From positions 1-58,035 of the forward strand of contig RPFO01001465.1 of the NCBI GenBank assembly GCA_009746045.1: DNA of 58,035 nucleotides, read 5' to 3'. This DNA is from Mesostigma viride (taxonomy: Eukaryota; Streptophyta; Mesostigmatophyceae; Mesostigmatales; Mesostigmataceae). A program made the translations under genes and the position numbers. Positions 50,403 to 58,035 of this stretch are shown here, piece by piece; within the stretch, counting starts at the first letter, position 1, and every line of letters starts with the position of its first letter. The notes below the pieces were generated by a model. It searched no databases. It worked only from the letters and a program-made list of their open reading frames with translations, and was not told the DNA's origin.

Positions 50403-51243
50403 CTAATGGCCATCCGCCTGGTAAGTACCACGGGAGGCCAACAGGACATCCAGGTACGCCTGGTAGTGAGCCACATCCTCGGCATTGTCGTGCCTATCTA
50501 CAGTGAGGAAAACATCGGCCCACACGCCGTCAGGAAAAAGACCCAGGAAGGCCCAGTAATACCTATGCTGCGTAAGAACGACCTGGCCCCGGGCCCAGTC
50601 CAGGAAACCACAGGCAAAGAGGCGTAGGAAAGGCTCTACCGCGATCAGGCAGAGAGCCCGCAGGAGCAGGCGATGGTACCGGATCCGAGGGCGCATACCC
50701 GTCGGGAAAAACAGATCTACCAGGGGCTCCACGTTGGACGGCCACAACCGGATATGCCGAATCTCACGGGAGCGCCACCGACGAGCACACTGTCGCGACC
50801 CGAACGTCTCGAGGTAGTCGCTAGCCCGGGGAGGAGGATGACCCCGAGAGTCCAGACCCTGGCCCGGGATGGGCGCTGGACGACGGGCATCCCACTCTAG
50901 GATGGGCTGAAGGACCGTGCTGTACATGGCACCCGGCACCGCAGGAAACTCTACCGTAAGGGCATCTGAGGCCATAATGCCCAGAGGCGGAGGGTAAGCC
51001 CACTGGAACCCGCCGTAGGTGTCCAAGTCATTGTGGCGCCTAGCCCACCGATACAGGACGCGCCGAACCAGGATCTCACCCTGGAACACCGGATCAGCTA
51101 AAATAACCATATCGAAAGGAGGCCGATCAGTCTCAACTGGTAGGCCACGGTCCCGCGGCGCCCGACACACCTGAGAGAAACCGTAGGACATGGGCGAAAT
51201 GGCAAGCTCGGCGGAGGCGCGCGGCAGGTCACACTGGCGGCAG
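50403..51243 (-). CDS. single-ORF element protein, copy 2, C-terminal part
   Basis: Continues in frame from the N-terminal part at 57370-57587 once the copia element and one GCGAG are removed; total 352 residues. It starts with ACRQCDLPRAS, then FDMVILADPVFQGEILVRRV, LYRWARRHNDLDTYGGFQWA, VEPLVDLFFPTG, RIRYHRLLLRALCLIAVEPF, GFLDWARGQVVLTQHRYYWA and VWADVFLTVDRHDNAEDVAH. It looks like a folded, Trp/Arg/Leu-rich helical protein. No family is recognised; a highly divergent gag is one possibility. Confidence 0.55.
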
Positions 51244-51248
51244 GCGAG

Positions 51249-51993
51249 TGTTGAAAGAACTAATGGGTTTGCCCTCTACAATGCTTGTGATTGAAACCCA
51301 AATGTGCCTGTCCTTGCAGGTACAGGCTATGGAGGATGGGAGCAAAGAGACAGAGACTCAGTTTGAGGCAGAATGATAGTGAGGAGTACCTTTGGCAAGG
51401 CTCCTCAGTTGTTTTATTAACTCGAGGAAAAAACACAGGCAGAAAACTGGAATGACCTGATTGGCTGGCTAGGAATGTGCCTAGGAATATTCTCATGTAA
51501 TACTCAGGCCACCAATCAGGTTAGGTCAGTGTACAGGCTACCAATCAGATCTAGACAAGAATAAATCTTATCTTGTAACTGCTGTACAGCCTTATCTTGT
51601 AACTGATGTACAGTCTTAACTTGTAACTGCTGCACAGTAATCTAACTATTTAATAAAAGATCTCTCTGTGTGTGATCTGATGATGATGAAGTAAATCTGG
51701 CGTGAACATATCAGCGCCACATCTGACATGCACAGTGTACATGTCAATCAGTCAGCTGTCCTGTCATAGATTCTCATCTGACATGTCATAGGTCAGCTGA
51801 CATAGACAGATTTGTCAGCTGCCTATAAGGATCCACTTGGCATAGGTACTAATCCCTGATTACTAAAACTGGCCACAACTTTCTCATTTGTAGGCCAAAT
51901 CCAACGGGATAAAAAACAGTGGCTCCTGTACAAGAGCCTCTATCTATCTAGCCAGGTCAGGTGGGTACAAATACAAGGACCATGTCCTTGACA
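51249..51993 (-). repeat. copia 3' LTR
   Basis: 745 bp, TGTTGAAAG...TTGACA. Polypurine AAGGGGGG abuts at 51994-52001. Confidence 0.97.
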
Positions 51994-52094
51994 CCCCCCT
52001 TACAACACATGACCTTGCTCTAGTGCTATCCTGTCAAGTATAACACTTAGAGCAAAAAAGCTCTCAGCCCCTGTGGGCATATACAACTGCATAT

Positions 52095-55000
52095 CTAAGT
52101 AGACACCAGCAGCTTGTCCCGCAGGGTGATGAACCGTGCCCTTCCCAGGGCCTTGGTGAAGATGTCAGCCAGGTTGTCCTTGCCAGGGCAGTGACGCATG
52201 CAGATGGAGCCCCCCTCCACCTGCTCACGGATGAAGTGGTAGCGCACGTCGATGTGCTTGGTGCGCTTGGGGTGCACAGGGTCCTTGGCCAGGGCCACCG
52301 CGCCAGTGTTGTCGCACAGCACGGTCGTGGGCCCCTCCACAGGTGCACCCAGGTCTCCCAGCAGGCGCCTGAGTGGCAGCACCAGCTGGGTGACGCTGCT
52401 CGCAGCAATGTACTCTGCCTCGCAGGAAGACAGAGCAACAATGGGTTGCTTGCGGCTGCACCACTCCACGGGCGCACCCCGGAACAGGACCAGGTTGCCC
52501 GTCACAGAGCGTCTGGACTCTGGGCAGTTAGCCCAGTCAGCGTCAGTCCAGGCCTCCAGCCCCCCTTCCTGACCATACCGCAGACCCTTGTCCCTCGTGG
52601 TGTAGAGGTACCGGATCAGGCGGTCGGCAGCCTCCATGTGGGCCGCCGTGGGTGCCTGCATGTGCTGGGCCAGTTGGTTGACAGCAAAAGCAATGTCTGG
52701 ACGTGTCCACAGCGCGACATACAGCACGGCACCGGTTTTGGACTGATACAGCTGGGTGTCCGGGGCATTTAGCTGCATTCCCCCCTCGCGTTGGGGACTA
52801 ACACGGGACACACTGACCGGGGTGCGTACAGGGAAGGAGGGAGAAAGCCCAAAGCGGGCAGCCAGGGCCTCAATATACACAGTTTGGTGCAAGGAAAGAG
52901 ACCGGGAAACAGGGTCGACATGGAGAGAAACACCGAGGAAAAAAGAAGGGTCATCGGACTCGGTGATCTGAAACTTGCTGGCCAAACGATGAGACCACGA
53001 GGCCAGCCAGGAAGAGGAAGGACTGCCTGCAATAATGTCGTCGACATGGACAAACACAAACGTACGAGACGTGGGATACACGTACAGGCAGGAATCCGTT
53101 GGGCTTTGTACAGCACCATCGGAGAGAAGATAGGCACTAAATGTTTTGTGCCAGTTACGTGGTGCCTGCTTGATGCCATAGAGGCTGCGTTGCAGCTTCC
53201 ACACCAGCACATCACCAGCGGCATCACGCTGCTCAAAGCCAGCAGGAGGACGCACATAGACGTCCTCAGAAAGTGGGGCGTACAAAAACGCAGTGCGAAC
53301 ATCAAGTTGCTTCAGCACATACCCAGACGAGACACCAAAAGCTAGTGCCAAACGAATGGTGGAGGAACGAACAGTAGGGCTAAAGACCTCAGTGAAATCT
53401 ATGCCTTCCCGCTGAGCAAAGCCCTTCACAACAAAACGGGCCTTGAAACGGCCATCGCTTTTGACAGCAAACACCCACCGAGATGGAAGGACCTTGGCAG
53501 TGCGAGGAAGAGACTTGGAAGAAACGAGTGAATATACTGCATGCTCGCGAATGCTAGAAAGCTCACTATCCATCGCAGCACGCCACTCAGGGCTAGCATG
53601 GGCCTCAGCAAAAGAGGAGGGGATGGACGTGGAACCTGAGCTAGTGTGGAGTGAGAAAGTATCAAACAGATCACGCACACTCATGTAGTCAGGGTAAAAA
53701 CGAGCCCATTTAGGGGAAACACGATCAAGAGGGGTTGTGGGTAACACCTGAGCGAGGGGATCATGTGCAACGCCGTCGGACACCAGTGCAGCAGTGGCCA
53801 TAGCGGCAGCCGGTTGCTTGCCGCGGAGGGCCTGCACTAATTTGTGTAGCTGGGACGAAGAAGGAGATTCAGCAGCAGGTGTGTCTGCCGTCGACACGTG
53901 TCCAGGTGGTGTAGAGGTAGAAGCCGACGACGCCTCCAGCGCAGGACTTGGTGCGAAAACAGGTGCAGACTCAGACTCAGCGGGTTTGGGCTCAGGACTT
54001 GGCGCTGGCGCCTCCTCCAGTGGCGAGCCCCCCTCACCACTGGCATCCCCCGACAAAGCCTCCAGTGGCGAGCCCCCCTCACCACTGGCATCCCCCAAAG
54101 CAGTGCCCCCACTGCTGGCAGCGCCCACAGCAGCGTCCTCACTGCTGGCAGCGGCGCGCCGCGCCATGGCTCTAGTCACAGGACCAGAGGGCGGTAGGGC
54201 CAGAGTAGTATCAGGCCCAGGGACAGAATTCTCAGTGACCGGTGGCAGCAGAAGCTCGGAAGCCTCCTCCCCCTCCACCAGTGCCGGCAGCAGCTGAGGT
54301 GATGGCAGGGCGTCGTTGCGCCAGGCCTCATTGAAGGCCACGTGGCGACGTTGCACCAAAGTGCGAGTGGCGGAGTCCAGGATCAGATATGCCGGCGAGT
54401 CGGGAGCATAACCGACAAAAATGCCAGGCATGGCCTTGGCCTCCAGCTTGCCACGATGCCCTTCCACACGATGCCAGGCTGGGCAGCCGAAAATGCGCAT
54501 GTGCGACAGATCAGCGTGATGACCTGTCAGCAAAAAGTGTGGCGTGGCATCACCAGGATTCGAGGAGCACGGCAGGCGGTTCAGGATATAAATAGCACAC
54601 TGGAGTGCCAATGCCCAGTATGCCTTCCCCAGGCCGGCGTGTGTCAACATCGCCAGAGTCATGCCCATTGCCAGGCCCCAGAGCCGCTCCGCTACGCCGT
54701 TCTGCTCAGGGCAGTAAGGCGCGGAGAACTCCTGGTGGACGCGGTGTTCAGCACACACCGCCCGCCAGGCTTGACCGGTGAAGACCGCGTCGTTGTCGGT
54801 GCGCAGCACGACAGAGCCGGCGTAGAAGGGGCGAATATCGCGGACGAGCAGCTCTGCAAACCGCCCCACCGCCTCGTCCTTGGTCTTGAGCGCAAACCCC
54901 CATCGCCACCGAGTGGCATCGTCAGTGATGCCCAAGAAGTAGCGGGCTCCCCCCAGCGACTCGACGCTCATCGGGCCCAGCAGGTCGCCATGAAGCTTGG

Positions 55001-55634
55001 CGCGCGGCACAGTGGATCGCCGCTGCCCTGGCGGAAATGGCTGGCGCTTGATGAAGCCAGCCGGGCAGGATGGGCAGCCAGGAGCAGTTGGACTCCTCGT
55101 CGTCAAGTTGGATGCAGGGATGGCAACCAGCTTCTTGATGCGGTCGGCACCAGCATGGCCCAAACGCCAGTGCAGCAGCAGGTTAACCGGCCGCTCCACC
55201 GTCACAGCAGCCATCGCTGGCGCTGCCTTCGCCGCAGGTAACACGTAGATGTTGTTCTGCATGGCGATCTTGTGATGCTTGTTATCCAGCACCACTGTCT
55301 CTTTGTGGAAATCCACCTTGTGACCTGCCTTTGCGAGTTGCGCGACTGAAAGGAGTCGTGCATTCAGGCCAGGTACAAGCAGCGCTCCTTGCAAGCGCAC
55401 GCTGTGGCCAGGAAGCTCCACAGCGATGGTGCCCTGGCCGGTAGCGTGCAGCTGTCCGCCGGAGCCAGCGATTGCCCTGCTGTGGGGGGTCAGAGACACA
55501 AAGTCAGAACGGCACGGGGACATGTGGCTGCTCGCAGCCGAGTCCAGCACCCAGGTGAGGTTGTCGCACGTATACTGCGTGAGAGCAGCAGCCTCCAGCG
55601 GCGTCGACGGCGACTCCTCGGCGATGGTGACCAT
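52095..55634 (-). CDS. copia pol: protease, integrase, RT, RNase H
   Basis: 1179 codons from the first in-frame ATG (55634); the pol frame is open further upstream to the G6 run. Protease WVLDSAASSHM (about 31). Integrase zinc domain LHWRLGHAG and CPSC; core LHGDLLGPM, ITDDATRW, RTDNDAVF (about 278) and NGVAERLWG with canonical D-x35-E. Acidic/Pro linker with repeats of SGEGGSPLE type. RT: RWVFAVKSDGRFKARFVVKG, VLKQLDVRTAFLYAPL, LQRSLYGIKQAPRNWHKTF, FVHVDDIIAGS (about 864; HVDD). RNase H: AWTDADWANCPESRRSVTGN, VALSSCEAEYIAA, TKHIDVRYHFIRE, LADIFTKAL. All catalytic positions are present. Confidence 0.95.
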   Translation of the reverse strand: MVTIAEESPSTPLEAAALTQYTCDNLTWVLDSAASSHMSPCRSDFVSLTPHSRAIAGSGGQLHATGQGTIAVELPGHSVRLQGALLVPGLNARLLSVAQLAKAGHKVDFHKETVVLDNKHHKIAMQNNIYVLPAAKAAPAMAAVTVERPVNLLLHWRLGHAGADRIKKLVAIPASNLTTRSPTAPGCPSCPAGFIKRQPFPPGQRRSTVPRAKLHGDLLGPMSVESLGGARYFLGITDDATRWRWGFALKTKDEAVGRFAELLVRDIRPFYAGSVVLRTDNDAVFTGQAWRAVCAEHRVHQEFSAPYCPEQNGVAERLWGLAMGMTLAMLTHAGLGKAYWALALQCAIYILNRLPCSSNPGDATPHFLLTGHHADLSHMRIFGCPAWHRVEGHRGKLEAKAMPGIFVGYAPDSPAYLILDSATRTLVQRRHVAFNEAWRNDALPSPQLLPALVEGEEASELLLPPVTENSVPGPDTTLALPPSGPVTRAMARRAAASSEDAAVGAASSGGTALGDASGEGGSPLEALSGDASGEGGSPLEEAPAPSPEPKPAESESAPVFAPSPALEASSASTSTPPGHVSTADTPAAESPSSSQLHKLVQALRGKQPAAAMATAALVSDGVAHDPLAQVLPTTPLDRVSPKWARFYPDYMSVRDLFDTFSLHTSSGSTSIPSSFAEAHASPEWRAAMDSELSSIREHAVYSLVSSKSLPRTAKVLPSRWVFAVKSDGRFKARFVVKGFAQREGIDFTEVFSPTVRSSTIRLALAFGVSSGYVLKQLDVRTAFLYAPLSEDVYVRPPAGFEQRDAAGDVLVWKLQRSLYGIKQAPRNWHKTFSAYLLSDGAVQSPTDSCLYVYPTSRTFVFVHVDDIIAGSPSSSWLASWSHRLASKFQITESDDPSFFLGVSLHVDPVSRSLSLHQTVYIEALAARFGLSPSFPVRTPVSVSRVSPQREGGMQLNAPDTQLYQSKTGAVLYVALWTRPDIAFAVNQLAQHMQAPTAAHMEAADRLIRYLYTTRDKGLRYGQEGGLEAWTDADWANCPESRRSVTGNLVLFRGAPVEWCSRKQPIVALSSCEAEYIAASSVTQLVLPLRRLLGDLGAPVEGPTTVLCDNTGAVALAKDPVHPKRTKHIDVRYHFIREQVEGGSICMRHCPGKDNLADIFTKALGRARFITLRDKLLVST

Positions 55635-56608
55635 GCAGAAGCCAGGCGGCAGTTCAGCCGCCTCCTGAGTTGCGTTGGCAGCGGATCCAGCAGGTGCGTT
55701 GCGTCCCTTGTTCTGGTTCCCTCGGTTGCCGCCCTTGCCCCCCTGTGCTGGTTGGGGTACCAGCGTGGGGCCTTCTCAGGATGCTCCTTCCAGCAGTCTT
55801 TGTCCTTGTGATTTGACAGGCCACAGTGACTGCATTTCTTGGTCCCCCCGTTCCCCTTGCTGTTGGTGTGGTAGGCCTGGCCAGTGCCAGCACTCTCCTT
55901 TTTCACCACAGCACGTCCCCCCTTGAGCAGATCCTCCGCCTCCATGAGTGCCCTCTTCACCACAGGTAGTGGGTCCTCCTCGTTGAACCGTACAGACACC
56001 AGCGCAGGGCGGTACTCGTCTGTCAGTGCTCCCAGTAGAATGGCAGCAAAATCACGGTCCTGGATGACTCCCCCTGCAGCCTGGTAGTCAGCACGTAGAA
56101 GCTCCGCCCTCCTCACAAGCTGTTGCATGGTCTCGTTAGGAAGCTTCTGTAGGCGGTGCAGCTTGCTCCTCAGCTCAAACCTGTGACTCTTGGTTAGCCT
56201 GGTTTGCTCATAGTTCTCCATGAGACACTGCCATGCTTGGCTACCAGTTTTGTTGGCCACAGTGGCCATTAGGCGTGCAGCTTCACCTGTTAGACAGGTG
56301 AGCAAAGCTGCCCACAGGGCCTTATCAGCCCTGTCATTCTCCTCAGTACCCAGCAGGACAGCATCCAAACTGAAAAGACTGACAACAGCCAAAAACAAAT
56401 TCTTCCACTCCTCCCACTTGCTGTAATCATCACCAGCTGCACCAACAAATTTCTTGCAGCTCTTGGCAACTGTTGAAACAAGAGAGGTGTAGTCAGGCTG
56501 TCTGGTAGCAGTTTGGGTGTCTTGATCCTCCATGGTTGATCTGGGTCTGGGTGTTGTCTCTGGGGTAGTCAGATGAATGTCTCTGCTCCTCAAATGCAGG
56601 GTAGGCAT
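55490..56608 (-). CDS. copia gag
   Basis: About 372 codons; ATGs at 56608 and 56533 (MEDQDTQTATRQ) are both possible starts. The capsid region is of the copia UBN2/Retrotran_gag_2 kind (YSKWEEWKNLFLAVVSLFSL, ALWAALLTCLTGEAARLM, SHRFELRSKLHRLQKLPNE, LLGALTDEYRPALVS). The zinc knuckle is CSHCGLSNHKDKDC. Past the knuckle the frame becomes Arg-rich and ends at 55490, but the biologically expected path is a -1 shift at GGGGGGC (55737-55743) into the pol frame. Confidence 0.9.
   Translation of the reverse strand: MPTLHLRSRDIHLTTPETTPRPRSTMEDQDTQTATRQPDYTSLVSTVAKSCKKFVGAAGDDYSKWEEWKNLFLAVVSLFSLDAVLLGTEENDRADKALWAALLTCLTGEAARLMATVANKTGSQAWQCLMENYEQTRLTKSHRFELRSKLHRLQKLPNETMQQLVRRAELLRADYQAAGGVIQDRDFAAILLGALTDEYRPALVSVRFNEEDPLPVVKRALMEAEDLLKGGRAVVKKESAGTGQAYHTNSKGNGGTKKCSHCGLSNHKDKDCWKEHPEKAPRWYPNQHRGARAATEGTRTRDATHLLDPLPTQLRRRLNCRLASAWSPSPRSRRRRRWRLLLSRSIRATTSPGCWTRLRAATCPRAVLTLCL
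55737..55743 (-). promoter_or_regulatory. candidate -1 frameshift site between copia gag and pol
   Basis: GGGGGGC on the coding strand marks the point where gag leaves its frame and the -1 pol frame (GKGGNRGNQNKG) begins. It resembles an X-XXY-YYZ slippery run but the zero-frame phasing is not perfect. A simple homopolymer deletion is the alternative. Confidence 0.35.
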
Positions 56609-56612
56609 CAAA

Positions 56613-56624
56613 CCTCCGATACCA
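56613..56624 (-). other. copia primer binding site
   Basis: TGGTATCGGAGG directly after the 5' LTR, initiator-Met-tRNA type, identical to that of the gypsy element at 45385-45396. Confidence 0.85.
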
Positions 56625-57369
56625 TGTTGAAAGAACTAATGGGTTTGCCTTCTACAATGCTTGTGATTGAAACCCAAATGTGCCTGTCCTTGCAGGTACA
56701 GGCTATGGAGGATGGAAGCAAAGAGACAGAGACTCAGTTTGAGGCAGAATGATAGTGAGGAGTACCTTTGGCAAGGCTCCTCAGTTGTTTTATTAACTCG
56801 AGGAAAAAACACAGGCAGAAAACTGGAATGACCTGATTGGCTGGCTAGGAATGTGCCTAGGAATATTCTCATGTAATACTCAGGCCACCAATCAGGTTAG
56901 GTCAGTGTACAGGCTACCAATCAGATCTAGACAAGAATAAATCTTATCTTGTAACTGCTGTACAGCCTTATCTTGTAACTGATGTACAGTCTTAACTTGT
57001 AACTGCTGCACAGTAATCTAACTATTTAATAAAAGATCTCTCTGTGTGTGATCTGATGATGATGAAGTAAATCTGGCGTGAACATATCAGCGCCACATCT
57101 GACATGCACAGTGTACATGTCAATCAGTCAGCTGTCCTGTCATAGATTCTCATCTGACATGTCATAGGTCAGCTGACATAGACAGATTTGTCAGCTGCCT
57201 ATAAGGATCCACTTGGCATAGGTACTAATCCCTGATTACTAAAACTGGCCACAACTTTCTCATTTGTAGGCCAAATCCAACGGGATAAAAAACAGTGGCT
57301 CCTGTACAAGAGCCTCTATCTATCTAGCCAGGTCAGGTGGGTACAAATACAAGGACCATGTCCTTGACA
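56625..57369 (-). repeat. copia 5' LTR
   Basis: 745 bp, same ends and length as the 3' LTR; two substitutions were noted in the first 110 bp. Confidence 0.97.
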
Positions 57370-57587
57370 GCGAGCGCAGACATACCGTACCCAAAGACAG
57401 GCGTGTCGCGCGACTCCGGAGTCGCATGCACCACAGAAGGGGCCCGATCCCGATCGCCCTCTGACAACTCCCGAAGGGAATCGGCAGCACGGGTGGCGCG
57501 AGGGTCAGAGCCACTGGACCGAACAACCGCAGCCAAAGACCGCGGGGCCGAAGGGACAGGGGCCGACGAAGGGGTAGGCTCTGACAT
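57370..57587 (-). CDS. single-ORF element protein, copy 2, N-terminal part
   Basis: ATG at 57587 (MSEPTPSSAPVPSAP). A disordered, Ser/Pro/Arg-rich segment ending VFGYGMSALA, where the copia TSD GCGAG lies. Joins 51243 in frame (1059 nt in total). The N-terminal disorder is typical of gag-like or DNA-binding proteins. Confidence 0.5.
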
Positions 57588-57639
57588 GACGGCTGCGGAG
57601 GGGAGGGGACAACCAACCACCCGTCGACAGCAGACATAA

Positions 57640-58035
57640 CATAAGAGAGGAGAAGTCTACAACTAGAGCTTGTGCAGGGTTTTATATTCCTGCAGCAGGC
57701 GACTACACACCATCTAGCTCACTCTTCCGTATACCAGACCTTATCTACTTCACTACGACATACATCCACTTCACTTTATACTGACGCTGGGTACCGCGGC
57801 CCTTTTTTGATATCTCTATGGGCCCACGATGCTTTCTACTTCGTCTTCTACTTCCCCAGTGTCAGGGTTATTTCCTCTAAAGGGCAGGCGCTAGCTCTCT
57901 ACCAGCGAACGTACTAGGGTGGTACAGTTTCAGCTGGCTTCTTATGGAAGTTTTTGAATGTGTCTGCCAAGAGGTAGGGATAATCGACTTTATAATAAGA
58001 AATTTCCTACTCTAGACAACACATGGAAGGGTCCT
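57640..58035. other. leader of the single-ORF element or flank
   Basis: No reading frame or LTR similarity recognised up to the window edge. Confidence 0.4.

Larger units (their letters stand above)
51249..57369 (-). mobile_element. young Ty1/copia retrotransposon
   Basis: 6121 bp with two 745-bp LTRs (51249-51993, 56625-57369) that differ at only a few positions, flanked by GCGAG on both sides (51244-51248, 57370-57374). Minus strand. Canonical order gag, protease, integrase, RT, RNase H with all catalytic motifs in a 1179-codon pol. It inserted into the single-ORF element. Likely the most recent and possibly still competent insertion in the window. Confidence 0.97.
47798..58035 (-). mobile_element. 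low-coding LTR element, LTR-internal-LTR-internal, split by copia
   Basis: 563-564-bp LTRs (47798-48361, 49469-50031) with TGTTACG...CGTAACA ends, each followed on the plus side by a G-run polypurine tract of the minus-strand element. The internal region between them (48362-49468) is a truncated version of the longer internal region right of 50032, which continues past the copia insertion to the window edge. The 5' LTR of the longer copy is not in the window. Only one ORF is present; no RT or integrase is seen. Confidence 0.7.

Noticed and set aside
1-58035. CRISPR arrays, bacterial operons or an integrated large DNA virus
   Set aside because: No spaced short direct repeats with unique spacers, no ribosome binding sites with compact gene strings, and no capsid or viral polymerase genes; the coding content is retroelement and transposon.

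Overview
The window is eukaryotic nuclear DNA consisting almost entirely of nested transposable elements. I find no prokaryotic operons, rRNA or convincing tRNA genes. The evidence for a eukaryote is a spliceosomal-type intron (26495-26702), several LTR retrotransposons with target-site duplications (TSDs), LINE remnants and a piggyBac transposon. The repeat types and moderately high GC would fit a green alga or another protist, but the host cannot be named from sequence alone.

Layout: 1-3168 is the 5' part of a decayed copia-like element (E1, minus). 3295-4061 is a MITE-like inverted-repeat element. 4273-5461 is a broken gypsy gag. 5531-8690 is mostly non-coding, with a 190-bp direct repeat and a doubtful exon. 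8755-12046 is a nearly complete piggyBac element (TTAA duplication, 13-bp inverted repeats, iterated palindromes). A gypsy RT/RNase H gene (12990-13904 and 23079-23275) is split by an inverted-repeat element (13905-23078), which was itself entered by the complete LTR element E2 (14136-21957, TSD GAACC). 23315-24711 and 28527-29462 hold LINE ORF1-like pseudogenes. 24725-27511 is an inverted-repeat-bounded unit with an intron-containing gene for a zinc-finger/Gly-Met-repeat protein.

29645-46114 is a gypsy element with TG..CA LTRs (TSD CCTAG, initiator-Met-type primer site). It was entered by E3 (30367-38872, TSD TATCT) next to its polypurine tract, and by a solo LTR of the E2 family (TSD GTCAC) inside gag. 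47097-47773 is a LINE RT tail. 47798-58035 holds a low-coding-capacity LTR element in an LTR-internal-LTR-internal arrangement. Its single conserved ORF is cut at 51249-57369 by a young, nearly intact Ty1/copia element (TSD GCGAG).

The most unusual content is the E1/E2/E3 lineage. The gene order is gag, integrase, protease, reverse transcriptase, RNase H, so integrase precedes protease. All three have a short D-x29-E/D integrase spacing and a retropepsin-like motif in which DTGA is replaced by DTQA or DTNS. E2 and E3 also have HGDD in place of YxDD, an extra ORF before gag, and LTRs ending AGTT...AACT rather than TG...CA. E2, E3 and the solo LTR are each framed by exact 5-bp TSDs, so the non-canonical ends come from three independent insertions.
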